Below, piece after piece: positions 35,020 through 46,691 of a stretch of 64,000 nucleotides of DNA; the first letter of the stretch is position 1, and each line of letters starts with the position of its first letter. Both the position numbers and the translations under genes were made by a program. Below the pieces are notes generated by a model, which saw nothing but the letters and a program-made list of their open reading frames with translations, was not told the origin of the DNA and searched no databases. Source of the DNA: Lysobacter gummosus (GTDB lineage: Bacteria; Pseudomonadota; Gammaproteobacteria; Xanthomonadales; Xanthomonadaceae); NCBI RefSeq assembly GCF_001442805.1, contig NZ_CP011131.1, positions 3,348,001 to 3,412,000 of the forward strand, given 5' to 3'.

Positions 35020-35613
35020 TCATGGTGCCATCGAACGCGGACCGCGCGCAGGACTTGTGACCGCGACGGCCAGCCTCAGTTCACGGCGGCCGGCGGCGTC
35101 CAGGGTGTCGGGCCACCACAGCAGGCGCCGGCGGCGGCCGTCGGAGCCGGTGAAATCCAGCCGGGCCAGCCATCCGCGCCAGTGCAGGCGCAGGTCCGAG
35201 ATCGGCGCGGCGGCGAGCGTGGCGCGGCCGCCGGCGATCACCAGCGGCCGCGGCGGACGGCGGGCTTCGCGCCGGGCCGACCACCCGGCCCAGGCCAGGG
35301 CCATCGCGGCGAGCGGCAGCGACGCGGGCAACGGCAGCTCGGAGGCCACGACCGAGAACGCGGCCGCCAGCCCCAACGCGATCAAGGCCGCCGACAGCAG
35401 CCGCGACGGGCGCCATTGCAGGCGACAGTCCGCTGCCGGTGGCGGCCCGGGACGATGGCGCAGCGTTTCCTGCTCGAAGCGGGCGCCTGCTTGCCGCTGG
35501 CGATCGAAGCGGTTGCTCGCGTGCGGTTGCCGCTCAGGGCGGCTGCTTGCCTGTGGCTGCCGCTCAGGGCGGCAGCCGGCGGATGAATTCGACGAGGGAT
35601 CGAAGCTCGGCAT
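35020..35613 (-). CDS. ygfX: YgfX/CptA-family membrane protein with a repeat-encoded N-terminal extension
   Basis: 197 residues. Two adjacent hydrophobic helices (about 73-90 and 93-110) and a C-terminal cytoplasmic segment ([42 protein letters not shown]) match the YgfX family, encoded next to sdhE in many Gammaproteobacteria. In E. coli it has been described as a toxin affecting cytoskeletal proteins. The ATG at 35613 lies inside sdhE (50-bp overlap) and has AGGAGG 6 nt before it. The first 65 residues are extra, with tandem Arg-Pro-Glu-Arg-Gln-Pro repeats encoded by 30-bp DNA repeats at 35513-35572. A later non-ATG start giving a normal 135-150 aa protein cannot be excluded. Confidence 0.75.
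   Translation of the reverse strand: MPSFDPSSNSSAGCRPERQPQASSRPERQPHASNRFDRQRQAGARFEQETLRHRPGPPPAADCRLQWRPSRLLSAALIALGLAAAFSVVASELPLPASLPLAAMALAWAGWSARREARRPPRPLVIAGGRATLAAAPISDLRLHWRGWLARLDFTGSDGRRRRLLWWPDTLDAAGRRELRLAVAVTSPARGPRSMAP
35513..35572. repeat. 30-bp tandem repeat across the sdhE stop codon
   Basis: Two adjacent 30-bp copies (35513-35542 and 35543-35572) share TTGCCGCTCAGGGCGG-like 3' halves, and a weaker third copy lies at 35483-35512. On the minus strand the sdhE TGA (35564-35566) falls inside one copy, and the next copy repeats the same TGA in that frame. In the ygfX frame the unit encodes RPERQPQAS / RPERQPHAS. Confidence 0.8.
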
Positions 35614-35830
35614 CGCCGGCCTCCTCATGGCCCATGAACCAGTGCCAGAGCTTATCGTCCTCGGTTTCCAGCAGCCGTAGGAAAACCCCGCGCTGCGCTT
35701 CGGAAGCCTGCCTCCATTCGCGATCGAGATAGCGTCCGAGCAATTGGTCCAGCTCGCGCATGCCGCGACGGCAGCGCCAGCGCAGGCGACGCAGTTCGAT
35801 TTCGTCCGCGGCGGACAGTTCTTCGCTCAT
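35564..35830 (-). CDS. sdhE: succinate dehydrogenase FAD assembly factor SdhE
   Basis: 88 residues. Promotes covalent flavinylation of SdhA. The family motif RRGMRELD (RGxxE) at about residues 22-28, the helix [13 protein letters not shown] and the C-terminal [10 protein letters not shown] match SdhE/YgfY. Its ATG overlaps the stop of a short ORF upstream in an ATGA junction, and its own ribosome site is weak (GGAAA). ygfX starts within its 3' end. The sdhCDAB operon it serves lies 1 kb upstream on the same strand. Confidence 0.95.
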   Translation of the reverse strand: MSEELSAADEIELRRLRWRCRRGMRELDQLLGRYLDREWRQASEAQRGVFLRLLETEDDKLWHWFMGHEEAGDAELRSLVEFIRRLPP

Positions 35831-35949
35831 GGGCGGTTTCCGTCAGAAGGGGGCGCGACGATGATCGCGCACGCGCTGTCAGGGCGGCGTTTGCGGTAGC
35901 CGAACGGTTCGCCGAGTTTTGCCGCCGATTTCGCTTCGCGGAACATCAT
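35827..35949 (-). CDS. candidate 40-aa small ORF bridging MAPEG gene and sdhE
   Basis: A 40-residue basic ORF begins ATG-ATG overlapping the MAPEG gene stop and ends TGA overlapping the sdhE ATG (ATGA). It contains [20 protein letters not shown]. The double overlap suggests a translated coupling ORF that feeds ribosomes to the weak sdhE start. It is too short for a family call and could be chance in GC-rich DNA. Confidence 0.35.
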   Translation of the reverse strand: MMFREAKSAAKLGEPFGYRKRRPDSACAIIVAPPSDGNRP

Positions 35950-36368
35950 CGACCGATCAATCCTGTTGCGAGATAAATCCAAAGCGCCCACAGCACCAGG
36001 CCTCCGGCCGCATACGCCGCGAAGCGATGCATGACGCGGTTGTAGGTGCACTGGATGAAACTGTGCGCGATGCGCATCGCCACGAACAGCCACGCCAGCG
36101 TCAGGGTGAGCGTGTCGGCCAGGCCGTTGAACGCGGCCACCGTCAGGGCCAGATAGAACAGCACCGGCAGTTCGAACAGGTTGCGGAAATTATCCGCCGC
36201 GGCCGATTCGGTGAAGCGTGCGATGGCCTGCGCCGAGGTCGCCACCGATTGCGGATGGATGCGGTCGCGGTACATCTGGCGGATGCGCACGCGGAACATG
36301 CGCAGCCAGACGATACAGGTCAGCGCGGCCATGGCCAGCGCGGGCAGGAAGATCGCTTTCGTGTCCAT
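35946..36368 (-). CDS. MAPEG-family inner-membrane protein
   Basis: 140 residues with about four transmembrane helices (about 5-23, 63-85, 88-105 and 115-135). The NFRNLFELPVLFYLAL block with conserved Asn, Glu and Pro marks the membrane-associated eicosanoid/glutathione family. Bacterial members are mostly uncharacterised. GAGG precedes the ATG. Its stop overlaps the start of the 40-aa ORF leading to sdhE. Confidence 0.85.
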   Translation of the reverse strand: MDTKAIFLPALAMAALTCIVWLRMFRVRIRQMYRDRIHPQSVATSAQAIARFTESAAADNFRNLFELPVLFYLALTVAAFNGLADTLTLTLAWLFVAMRIAHSFIQCTYNRVMHRFAAYAAGGLVLWALWIYLATGLIGR

Positions 36369-36527
36369 CGGTCGCCTCGTTCCTTGGTGGCCGCCGGTTG
36401 CGCGGCGGGTCGGTGTCGGTGCGACGTGGGCTGTTTTTGCCGGTGGGCGGCTGCGTCGCGATAGCTTGTTTGTGGCTCGATTGCTCGACTGCTCGACTGC
36501 TCGATTCCGAGTATTTCGCTCCTTGCT

Positions 36528-36692
36528 CGTCATTCCCGCGAAAGCGGGCTCCGCTTTACTTCGGCGGAGCCGAACATCCAGAGACTTCAGGCGTTCTCGC
36601 ACGAAAGTCGCTGGATTCCCGCTTTCGCGGGAATGACGGACCGGAGGGATGGCGCTGAAGTCTCTGGATTCCCGCGTTCGCGGGAATGACGG
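36528..36692. repeat. REP-type palindrome cluster C (3 units) in a 455-bp gene-free stretch
   Basis: An inverted composite unit (CGTCATTCCCGCGAAAGCGG then GCTCCGCTTTACTTCGGCGG AGCCGAACATCC, 36528 to about 36582) is followed by two simple units (about 36612-36638 and 36666-36692). The gap 36369-36823 between sdhB and the MAPEG gene also has CGATTGCTCGACTGCTCGAC short repeats around 36477-36505 and the sdhB terminator. No gene is seen. Confidence 0.88.
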
Positions 36693-36754
36693 GTTGGGAG
36701 GATGGCCCCACCCACCACATCCCGCCATCGCACCAACGGCCAAGCCCCGCTCGC

Positions 36755-36791
36755 GAAAACGCCGCCGCCCGGATAGTCCGGACGGCGGCGT
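36755..36791 (-). terminator. terminator of the sdhCDAB operon
   Basis: Minus-strand reading: a 15-bp stem ACGCCGCCGTCCGGA / TCCGGGCGGCGGCGT with one mismatch and loop CTA, followed by TTTT. It lies about 33 bp after the sdhB stop. Confidence 0.85.
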
Positions 36792-36823
36792 CGAATACGC
36801 TCAGATCGAATCCGTTGCCGCGA

Positions 36824-37612
36824 TCAGACCCGGCGCGCCAGCATCAGCTTCTTGATCTCGCCGATCGCCTGCGCCGGATTCAATCCCTTCGGGCAGGTGC
36901 GGGCGCAGTTCATGATGGTGTGGCAGCGGTAGAGCTTGAACGGGTCTTCAAGATCGTCCAGGCGCGCGCCGGTGTCTTCATCGCGCGAGTCGATGATCCA
37001 GCGATAGGCCTGCAGCAGGATCGCCGGGCCGAGGTAACGGTCGCCGTTCCACCAGTAGCTGGGGCAGCTGGTCGAGCAGCACGCGCATAGGATGCATTCG
37101 TACAGGCCGTCGAGCTTCTTGCGGTCCTGCGGCGACTGCAGGCGCTCGCGGTCGGACGGGGTCGCGCTCTGGGTGCGCAGCCACGGACGGATCGAGGCGT
37201 ACTGCGCATAGAAGTGGGTCAGGTCCGGAACCAGATCCTTGACCACGGCCATGCTCGGCAGCGGATACACCGGCACGTCGCCCTTGGCGTCGCCGCAATC
37301 GGCGATCGCGCGCGTGCACGCCAGGGTGTTGGTGCCGTCGATGTTCATCGCGCACGAGCCGCAGATGCCTTCGCGACAGGAGCGGCGGAAGGTCAGGGTC
37401 GGGTCGATCTCATTCTTGATCTTGATCAACGCGTCCAGAACCATCGGGCCGCAGGTCGCCAGGTCCACCTCATAGGTGTCCACGCGCGGGTTCATGCCGT
37501 CGTCGGGATTCCAGCGGTAGACCTTGAAGGTGCGCGGCTGCTTGGCGCCGGGCGTCGGCCAATGGCGGCCCTTCTGGATCTGCGAATTTTTCGGTAGTGC
37601 GAACTGAGCCAT
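36824..37612 (-). CDS. sdhB: succinate dehydrogenase iron-sulfur subunit
   Basis: 262 residues. Carries electrons from FAD to quinone through three clusters: [2Fe-2S] by [15 protein letters not shown] plus the later Cys in LACTRA, [4Fe-4S] by [16 protein letters not shown], and [3Fe-4S] with C-terminal [18 protein letters not shown]. Slightly longer at the N-terminus than E. coli SdhB. It follows sdhA by 80 bp and ends the sdhCDAB operon. Confidence 0.97.
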   Translation of the reverse strand: MAQFALPKNSQIQKGRHWPTPGAKQPRTFKVYRWNPDDGMNPRVDTYEVDLATCGPMVLDALIKIKNEIDPTLTFRRSCREGICGSCAMNIDGTNTLACTRAIADCGDAKGDVPVYPLPSMAVVKDLVPDLTHFYAQYASIRPWLRTQSATPSDRERLQSPQDRKKLDGLYECILCACCSTSCPSYWWNGDRYLGPAILLQAYRWIIDSRDEDTGARLDDLEDPFKLYRCHTIMNCARTCPKGLNPAQAIGEIKKLMLARRV

Positions 37613-37692
37613 GCTGGCGATCTCTGGGCTGGCGGCGGTACTGAGGGGTGGGAGTTACCGGCGCGCGAACGGGCGCGCGCCGCGGTCGCCGA

Positions 37693-39486
37693 TCAGTACT
37701 TGCGTTCCTTGGGCGGCACGTAGGCCACGTCGTCGGTCAGGGTGTAGTTGTGCACCGGACGGTAGTCGATGCTGGTCGTACCCTTTTCGTCGACATAGCA
37801 CAGCGTGTGCTTCTGCCACTCGCTGTCGTTGCGGGTGGGGAAATCCTCGCGCGCATGCGCGCCGCGCGACTCGGTGCGGTTCTCGGCCGAGACGATCGTC
37901 GCCAGCGCCTGGCTGAGCAGGTTGGACAGCTCGTAGGTCTCGATCAGGTCCGAGTTCCAGATCAACGAACGGTCGCTGACCTTGACGTCGGCGAACAGCG
38001 CGTGGATCTCGCGCATCTTGCGCACGCCCTCGCTCAGCGTTTCGCCGGTGCGGAACACCGCCGCGTCGGCCTGCATGGTGCGCTGCATCTTGTCGCGGAT
38101 GACCGAGGTCGGGGTGCTGCCGCTGGCGTTGCGCAGTTTGTCCAGGCGCGCCAGCGCTTCGTCGCAGGCGTCGGCCGGCAACTTGGCGTGCGGGCCGCCG
38201 GGGGTGATGGTCTCGGCGCAACGGTTGGCCACGGCGCGGCCGAACACGACCAGATCGAGCAGCGAGTTCGAGCCCAGGCGGTTGGCGCCGTGCACCGACA
38301 CGCAGGCCGCTTCGCCGATCGCGTACAGGCCTTCGACCACCGCGTCGGGGTTGCCGTTCTTCAACTGCACGACTTCGCCGTGGTAGTTGGTCGGGATGCC
38401 GCCCATGTTGTAGTGCACGGTCGGGATCACCGGGATCGGCTCTTTCTCGACGTCCACATTGGCGAAGATGCGCGCCGATTCGGCGATGCCGGGAAGCTTC
38501 TCGTGGATGACTTCCGGACCCAGGTGGGTCAGGTCGAGCAGGATGTGGTCCTTGTGCTCGCCCACGCCGCGGCCTTCGCGGATTTCGATGGTCATCGAAC
38601 GGCTGACCATGTCGCGCGGCGCCAGGTCCTTCACGCTCGGCGCGTAGCGCTCCATGAAGCGCTCGCCGTTGCTGTTGCGCAGGATGCCGCCCTCGCCCCG
38701 CACGCCTTCGGTGATCAGGCAGCCGGCGCCGTAGATGCCGGTCGGGTGGAACTGCACGAACTCCATGTCCTGCAGGCCCAGGCCCGCGCGCAGCGCCATG
38801 CCGCCGCCGTCGCCGGTGCAGGTATGGGCTGAGGTCGCGGAGAAGTACGCGCGGCCGTAGCCGCCGGTGGCCAGCACCGTGCCCTGAGCGCGGAACAGGT
38901 GCAGCGTGCCTTCGGCCATGTCCAGGGCGAGCACGCCGCGGCAGGCGCCGGTCTCGTCCATGATCAGGTCGAGAGCGAAGTATTCGATGAAGAACTGCGC
39001 GTCGTGCGCCAGCGACTGCTGGTACAGCGTGTGCAGGATGGCGTGGCCGGTGCGGTCGGCGGCGGCGCAGGTGCGCTGCGCCGGCGGGCCTTCGCCGTAC
39101 TTGGTGGTCATGCCGCCGAACGGGCGCTGGTAGATCTTGCCCTCGTCGGTGCGCGAGAACGGCACGCCCTGGTGTTCGAGCTCGATGATGGCCGGGATGG
39201 CCTCCTTGCACATGTACTCGATCGCGTCCTGGTCGCCCAGCCAGTCCGAACCCTTGACGGTGTCGAAGAAGTGGTAACGCCAGTCGTCCTCGCCCATGTT
39301 GCCCAGCGCGGCGGAGATGCCGCCCTGCGCGGCCACGGTGTGCGAACGGGTCGGGAACACCTTGGTGATGCAGGCGGTCTTCAGGCCCTTCTGGGCCAGG
39401 CCGAAGGTCGCGCGCAAACCGGCGCCGCCGGCGCCGACCACGACCATGTCGAACTTGTGTTCTTGAATCTTGTAGGCAGAGGCCAC
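37693..39486 (-). CDS. sdhA: succinate dehydrogenase flavoprotein subunit
   Basis: 597 residues. Oxidises succinate to fumarate at the cytoplasmic face of complex II. FAD Rossmann motif [12 protein letters not shown] near residue 16, the covalent FAD-binding His in [10 protein letters not shown], active-site segment [21 protein letters not shown] and the C-terminal [10 protein letters not shown]. Three bp separate it from sdhD. SdhE and SdhAF4, both encoded near here, are its known maturation factors. Confidence 0.98.
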   Translation of the reverse strand: MASAYKIQEHKFDMVVVGAGGAGLRATFGLAQKGLKTACITKVFPTRSHTVAAQGGISAALGNMGEDDWRYHFFDTVKGSDWLGDQDAIEYMCKEAIPAIIELEHQGVPFSRTDEGKIYQRPFGGMTTKYGEGPPAQRTCAAADRTGHAILHTLYQQSLAHDAQFFIEYFALDLIMDETGACRGVLALDMAEGTLHLFRAQGTVLATGGYGRAYFSATSAHTCTGDGGGMALRAGLGLQDMEFVQFHPTGIYGAGCLITEGVRGEGGILRNSNGERFMERYAPSVKDLAPRDMVSRSMTIEIREGRGVGEHKDHILLDLTHLGPEVIHEKLPGIAESARIFANVDVEKEPIPVIPTVHYNMGGIPTNYHGEVVQLKNGNPDAVVEGLYAIGEAACVSVHGANRLGSNSLLDLVVFGRAVANRCAETITPGGPHAKLPADACDEALARLDKLRNASGSTPTSVIRDKMQRTMQADAAVFRTGETLSEGVRKMREIHALFADVKVSDRSLIWNSDLIETYELSNLLSQALATIVSAENRTESRGAHAREDFPTRNDSEWQKHTLCYVDEKGTTSIDYRPVHNYTLTDDVAYVPPKERKY

Positions 39487-39489
39487 GAC

Positions 39490-39900
39490 TCAGGCTCCCA
39501 ACGTGATGCGGATGATGGCGAGCACGCTGGCGAGAGCCGCGAGTACGCAAACGAAAACGACGGCGATCTGCGAAGCGACCGCCAGACCCGGGGTGTGGAC
39601 GTAGTCCTCGATGATGACCTGCAGGCCGAGCTTGGCGTGCCAGAACATCGCGATGACGAACGCGCTCAGCAGCACCGCGTTGCAGGGATTGGCGACCGAG
39701 GCGCGCACGCTGGCGTAGTCGCCGCCGATCCACGACACGATCAGGCCCAGCACGTACAGGGTCAGCCCGATCAGCGCGATCGCGGTGACGCGCTGGACGA
39801 TGAAGTGATGGGTGCCGTCTTTGGCCGACCCCAGACCGCGCGCGGTCTTGAGCGGGTTGCGCAGCTGCTTGCCGCTGTTGCTTCCGATCTTGGTGCTCAT
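39490..39900 (-). CDS. sdhD: succinate dehydrogenase membrane anchor subunit D
   Basis: 136 residues with three transmembrane helices (about 38-58, 70-92 and 108-132). An N-terminal cytoplasmic stretch (RNPLKTARGLGSAKDGTHHF) and HAKLGLQVIIEDYVH, which contains the heme-ligand His, match SdhD. Its ATG overlaps the sdhC stop by four bases. Confidence 0.95.
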   Translation of the reverse strand: MSTKIGSNSGKQLRNPLKTARGLGSAKDGTHHFIVQRVTAIALIGLTLYVLGLIVSWIGGDYASVRASVANPCNAVLLSAFVIAMFWHAKLGLQVIIEDYVHTPGLAVASQIAVVFVCVLAALASVLAIIRITLGA

Positions 39901-40292
39901 GCGCCACCTCGCGACATCATGGCCACGACCCAGATCAAGGCGGTCAGCACCAGGCTGCCGATGACGCTGATCCAGCCGTTACGGATGAAGGTCTCGACCT
40001 TGTAGGCGTAGCCCGCGTCCTGGACCAGATGGCGGATGCCGTTGATCAGGTGGTAGGCGAAGGCCCAGGTCCAGCCGAACAGGACCAGAAAGCCCAGCGG
40101 CGAGCGCGCGCAGGCGACGAAGCGCGCCCACGACTCCGGCCCGGCGGCCAGGGCGACCAGGCCCCAGGCGATCAGCAAGGCGCCGACGAAAAGGATTACA
40201 CCGGTGGTCCGGTGCACGATCGAGGTCACCATCTGAATCTGCCAGCGGTAAACCTGCAGATGAGGTGATAGGGGTCGTTCGCGGTTCGCCAT
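39897..40292 (-). CDS. sdhC: succinate dehydrogenase cytochrome b556 subunit
   Basis: 131 residues. The signature RPLSPHLQVYRWQ near the start, SIVHRTTGV in the first helix, and HLINGIRHLVQD with the heme-ligand His define SdhC. Three helices anchor complex II and form the quinone site with SdhD. First gene of the sdhCDAB operon; overlap of four bases with sdhD. Confidence 0.96.
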   Translation of the reverse strand: MANRERPLSPHLQVYRWQIQMVTSIVHRTTGVILFVGALLIAWGLVALAAGPESWARFVACARSPLGFLVLFGWTWAFAYHLINGIRHLVQDAGYAYKVETFIRNGWISVIGSLVLTALIWVVAMMSRGGA

Positions 40293-40463
40293 TAGCGTGG
40301 CAATCTCGGCTGGGCGGCGGCGCCGCGTGGCGGGAAGCGTGGGAGCGCTTGGGTATTGGGTCGCGTGCTTGAAAAGCGGGTCGTCGGATCAAAGATCGGT
40401 ACTGCGGCCGTCGTCTCCAATGAAGTCAGCGTGCGCTGATATCGCTGAAGCGACAACCGCCGG

Positions 40464-40667
40464 TCAGAAATCGATGCAACGGCCGTTCTTTTCCCAGTCG
40501 CCGTAGCGGGTCGGTTCGAGGCCCTCGCGACCACCGTGCTCTTTCGGAGCATGCTCCACAGGAGCGTCCTTGGCGGAAGGCGATTGGCCTCCCGTTTCGG
40601 AAACGGGAGTTGCCGGGGTCTCGGACTGTTGGTCCGAACGTGCTTCCGGGGTGGTTTCGCCTATCAT
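40464..40667 (-). CDS. succinate dehydrogenase assembly factor 4-like (DUF1674)
   Basis: 67 residues. The C-terminal block GREGLEPTRYGDWEKNGRCI and the final DF is the hallmark of the SdhAF4/DUF1674 family, which protects and matures flavinylated SdhA. The N-terminal 45 residues are low-complexity Ser/Thr/Glu/Pro. It ends 171 bp upstream of sdhC on the same strand and is divergent from ygfZ, with 30 bp between the two starts. Confidence 0.88.
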   Translation of the reverse strand: MIGETTPEARSDQQSETPATPVSETGGQSPSAKDAPVEHAPKEHGGREGLEPTRYGDWEKNGRCIDF

Positions 40668-40697
40668 CACAGCGTTAAATATTAATTCCCGGCCCCC

Positions 40698-41573
40698 ATG
40701 CCTGACAACCCGCAAGCCTTGCCCGGACGGGCGTTCGCCCTGTCCGGTCAATATCTCATCGCCCTGGAAGGCCGCGACGCGGCCGCTTTCGCCCAGGCGC
40801 AGTTCATGAACGATGTCAAGTCGCTGGCCGACGGCCACTGGCAGTGGAACGGCTGGCTGACGCCAAAAGGCCGGGTAATTGCGCTGTTCGCGCTGCTGCG
40901 CCTGTCCGAGCAGAAGGTCTGGCTGTTGCTGCCGGACGCCGACGCGGCGGCGATGGCGCAGTCGCTGAAGCGATTCGTGTTCCGCAGCAAGGTCGCGATC
41001 GATTTGCGTGAAGACTGGGTGATCGAAGGCCGCCATTCGGCCCCCGAGCACGCCAACCGCGCGAAAATCGGCGGCGACGAGGCCTCGGGCCTGGAACTGG
41101 ATTTCAGCGGCGACGGCGGCGCGCGGAGCTTGCGCATCGTTCCGGCCGGCGCGAAGGCGGAGGAAGACGCGGCGGCGCTGGCGCGATGGACGCTGGCCGA
41201 TCTGCGCCACGGCCTGCCGCGGTTGCCGGCCTCGCAGGCCGAGCAATGGACGCCGCAGCAACTGTCGCTGGAGCGGTTGAGCGCCTTCAGCGTCAAGAAG
41301 GGCTGCTATCCGGGCCAGGAGATCGTCGCGCGCACGCACTTCCTCGGCAAAGCCAAGCGCGGGCTGGTGTTGTTCGAAAGTCCGGCCGAGGTCGCCGCCG
41401 GCGCGGAAGTGCGCGGCGAAGCGGCGGTGCTGGGCTCGGTCGCCTCCACCGCCGATGCCGAGGCGATGCATCTGGCGCTGGCGGTGTTGCCGCTGGATCG
41501 CCCGGAAGGCCCGGCGAGCATCGACGGGCATGCCGTGATCGAACAGACGCTGCTCGCGGGGCTGGAACGCTGA
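40698..41573 (+). CDS. ygfZ: folate-binding protein YgfZ (Fe-S cluster maintenance, tRNA modification)
   Basis: 291 residues. GcvT-like fold with the family signature KKGCYPGQEIVARTHFLGKAKR (residues about 197 onward), containing the essential Cys. Supports repair or assembly of Fe-S enzymes such as MiaB in a folate-dependent way. It is divergent from the SdhAF4 gene next to Fe-S-dependent SDH, which fits the role. Length is slightly below E. coli YgfZ (326). Confidence 0.93.
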   Translation: MPDNPQALPGRAFALSGQYLIALEGRDAAAFAQAQFMNDVKSLADGHWQWNGWLTPKGRVIALFALLRLSEQKVWLLLPDADAAAMAQSLKRFVFRSKVAIDLREDWVIEGRHSAPEHANRAKIGGDEASGLELDFSGDGGARSLRIVPAGAKAEEDAAALARWTLADLRHGLPRLPASQAEQWTPQQLSLERLSAFSVKKGCYPGQEIVARTHFLGKAKRGLVLFESPAEVAAGAEVRGEAAVLGSVASTADAEAMHLALAVLPLDRPEGPASIDGHAVIEQTLLAGLER

Positions 41574-41700
41574 GCCGGGCCGCGGGAAGCGAGCAGGTAC
41601 ACCGCGAACTTACCGCTGCTGCGATCGATGCGAGCCGCGGCCGCTCGGTCGCAGCTCGCGCATAGGCCGCGGCACTACGCCGGCCAAGATCGGCGCCGCG

Positions 41701-43677
41701 CTACAACCCGCCCTCGCCGTGCGAATTGCGCGCCATCGCGTCGCCGGCCAGATTGCGCTGTTCGCGCCAATGCTCGTGCCAGGCCTGGAACATCAGCACG
41801 TTCCACAGGTGCGTGTGCCAGCGTTTTTCGCCGGCGACGAAGCTGCGCCACAGGCCGCCGACCAACTCGGCATCGAAATACCCTTGCGCGCGCAGACGCT
41901 GCGGATCGAGCAAGGCCTCGGCCCAGTCGTGCAGATCGCCGCGCAGCCACTGCGAGACCGGCGCGCCGAAGCCGCGCTTGCCGCGATCGACCATCGCATC
42001 GGGCAGATAGCGCTTGAGCACGCGCTTGAGCAGATGCTTGCTGCCGCTTTCGCCGCGCTTGTACGACAACGGCAGCGACCAGGCGAACTCGGCGATATTC
42101 GTATCCAGCAACGGCGCGCGCGCTTCCAATCCGACCGCCATGCTGGCGCGATCGACCTTGCACAGCAGATCGTCGGGCAGGTAGACACTGTAGTCGGCCA
42201 GCATCATCGCGTCGGCCGGCGTGCCCTGCCCGGCCAGCGGATCGGCCAGGTCGTAGAGGGTCGGCGGCAACTTCGCGCCCGGTATCGCGGCTTCGGGAAA
42301 ACGCCAGCGCACGATGCGGTTGCGATAGACATCGCCGATGCCGCGCGCGCCCATCTCGGCCGCGAACGCGGCGAAACCACCGGCGCGCGAAGCTTCGCCA
42401 TGGCCTTGCGCGGCCTTGGCCAGCCAGCCGCGCAACGGCAGCGGCACGCGCTGCAGCAGGCGCAGATTGCGCAGCGCGCGCTCGTAGCGCTTGTAGCCGA
42501 AGAACAATTCGTCGCCGCCATCGCCGGACAAGGCCACGGTGACCAGGCTGCGCGCGAGTTTGCACACCAGCGCGGTCGGCACCTGCGAGGCGTCGGCGAA
42601 GGGCTCGTCGAACATCGCCGGCAAGCGCGGCACCACCGCCAGCGCATCGGCGCCGCTGACGTACAACTCGGTGTGCGCGGTGCCCAGGTGACGCGCGACT
42701 TCCAGCGCCAGCGGCGCTTCGTCGTGGTGCGAGCCTTCGAAACCGATGGTGAAACTCTGCACCGGCTTGGCGCTCAACGCCTGCATCAGCGAAGTCACCA
42801 CCGACGAATCGGTGCCGCCGGACAAGAACACGCCGACCGGCACGTCGGCGACCATGCGCAGGCCGACCGCGTCGCGCAGCAGGTCGTCGAGACGGTCTTC
42901 GGCCGCATCGATGTCGCCGTCGAAGGGCTGCGCGATCGCCGCGGCCATGCGTTCGCCGGCCTGCCAATAACGCTGCTGATCGCGCGTGGGATCGTGCGCG
43001 GCCGCGCCGGCGGCGACCGTGGCCGCGTCCAGGCGCAACAGTGCGCCCGGCATGATCTTGAAAGTATCGGTATGGATGCAGTGCGGCGAGGGTACGTAGT
43101 CGTAACGCAGCAACAGCGCCAGCGCATTGCGATCCACGCCGTTGTCGAATTGCGGATGCCGCCACAGCGCCTTGAGTTCGGAGCCGAACACCAGGGTGTC
43201 GCCGGCCCAGCCGTAGTACAGCGGTTTCTTGCCGACGCGGTCGCGCGCCAGCCACAGCTCGCTGCGATCGCGATCCCACAGCGCGATCGCGAACATGCCG
43301 TTGCAGCGCGCGATCGCCGCCTCCACGCCCCACTCCACCACCGCCGCCAGCAGCACTTCGGTGTCGGAGTGGCCGCGGAAACCGCGGCCGAGGTTGAGCA
43401 GTTGTTCGCGCAGCTCGGCGAAGTTATAGATCTCGCCGTTGTAGGCGATCACGTAGCGGCCGTCGGCGGAGGCCATCGGTTGATGGCCCAGCGGCGACAG
43501 ATCGAGAATGCTCAGGCGCCGGTGCGCCAGCGCGATGCCGGTCTGCGGATCGGCCCAGACGCCGTCGTCGTCCGGGCCGCGATGACGCAAGGCGTCGCCC
43601 ATCGATCCGGCGAGCGCGAGCAGATGCTCGTGATCGAGATCGTTGCGCGGACGCAGCAGGCCGGCCAGTCCGCACAT
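41701..43677 (-). CDS. asnB: asparagine synthase (glutamine-hydrolysing) family amidotransferase
   Basis: 658 residues. N-terminal class II glutaminase (Cys2 in MCGLAGLL, RHRGPDD, HRRLSILDLS, AYNGEIYNF) and C-terminal synthetase domain with the PP-loop FLSGGTDSSV, SGDGGDELFFGY and KVDRASMAVGLEARAPLLD. It matches the long AsnB group often found in exopolysaccharide or O-antigen clusters, so the true acceptor may be a sugar acid or other carboxylate rather than aspartate. It starts 6 bp after the fused E1 gene, indicating an operon. Confidence 0.92.
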   Translation of the reverse strand: MCGLAGLLRPRNDLDHEHLLALAGSMGDALRHRGPDDDGVWADPQTGIALAHRRLSILDLSPLGHQPMASADGRYVIAYNGEIYNFAELREQLLNLGRGFRGHSDTEVLLAAVVEWGVEAAIARCNGMFAIALWDRDRSELWLARDRVGKKPLYYGWAGDTLVFGSELKALWRHPQFDNGVDRNALALLLRYDYVPSPHCIHTDTFKIMPGALLRLDAATVAAGAAAHDPTRDQQRYWQAGERMAAAIAQPFDGDIDAAEDRLDDLLRDAVGLRMVADVPVGVFLSGGTDSSVVTSLMQALSAKPVQSFTIGFEGSHHDEAPLALEVARHLGTAHTELYVSGADALAVVPRLPAMFDEPFADASQVPTALVCKLARSLVTVALSGDGGDELFFGYKRYERALRNLRLLQRVPLPLRGWLAKAAQGHGEASRAGGFAAFAAEMGARGIGDVYRNRIVRWRFPEAAIPGAKLPPTLYDLADPLAGQGTPADAMMLADYSVYLPDDLLCKVDRASMAVGLEARAPLLDTNIAEFAWSLPLSYKRGESGSKHLLKRVLKRYLPDAMVDRGKRGFGAPVSQWLRGDLHDWAEALLDPQRLRAQGYFDAELVGGLWRSFVAGEKRWHTHLWNVLMFQAWHEHWREQRNLAGDAMARNSHGEGGL

Positions 43678-43683
43678 CGGCGA

Positions 43684-45999
<2,316 letters not shown>

Positions 46000-46047
46000 C
46001 GGAAGCTCCGCCGCCCGTCGCCGGGCCGGCATATCGGTGAGGAAAGA

Positions 46048-46689
46048 TCAGAGGGTTTGTGCGATCAGCCGCGCGGCCTGCGGGCCGGGCTCGGGCAGCG
46101 CGATGAAACCCGGCGTCGCGCGCACGCGCGCCAGCCAGGCCCGGATCGCGGGATACGGCGACAAGGCGATGCCGCCGTGTTCGGCCACATCGGTGTAAGC
46201 GTGCAAGGCGATATCGGCGATGCCGTAGCGATCGCCGGTGAACCACTGGTGGGTTTGCAGATGCCGCTCCATCACCGCCAGCGCCTGATGGCCGCGCTCG
46301 CGCAGCTTCGGCAGTTCGGCCCGGCGCGGCGAATCCAGCGGCGTCCAGCCGGCGATGAAGCGGGCCACGGCGATGCAGGGCTCGTGGCTGTACTGCTCGA
46401 AATTCATCCAACTCAGCGCTTGCGCGCGTTGCCACAGATCGGCCGGCAGAAAGTCGCTGCCGTCGGCGAGGTAGTAGAGAATGGCGTTGGATTCGCTGAG
46501 CGTGCGGCCGTCGCTGAATTCCACTACCGGCACTTTGCCGTTGGGATTGAGGGCGAGGAATTCCGGCGTGCGGGTCTGGCCCTGGCTGCTGTCGACTTCG
46601 ACCCAGTCGTAGCGCTCGCCCAGTTGCTCCAGCAGCAGTCGCAGCTTGTGGCAATTGCCCGAAGGCGAAAAGCCGTGGACGGTGATCAT
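46048..46689 (-). CDS. glutathione S-transferase family protein
   Basis: 213 residues. N-terminal thioredoxin-like domain (residues 1-80: VHGFSPSGNCHKLRLLLEQL with the catalytic Ser, then NPNGKVPVVEF and LSESNAILYYLA) and a helical C-terminal domain (WFTGDRYGIADIALHAYT). Acts on unknown electrophiles in the cytoplasm. It starts only 2 bp after the GNAT gene ends, suggesting co-transcription. Confidence 0.92.
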   Translation of the reverse strand: MITVHGFSPSGNCHKLRLLLEQLGERYDWVEVDSSQGQTRTPEFLALNPNGKVPVVEFSDGRTLSESNAILYYLADGSDFLPADLWQRAQALSWMNFEQYSHEPCIAVARFIAGWTPLDSPRRAELPKLRERGHQALAVMERHLQTHQWFTGDRYGIADIALHAYTDVAEHGGIALSPYPAIRAWLARVRATPGFIALPEPGPQAARLIAQTL

Positions 46690-46691
46690 GC

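Noticed and set aside
35020..35613. A full toxin-antitoxin pair sdhE/ygfX (CptB/CptA)
   Set aside because: SdhE is an established flavinylation factor; the toxin-antitoxin reading of this pair is disputed, so it is mentioned only as family background.
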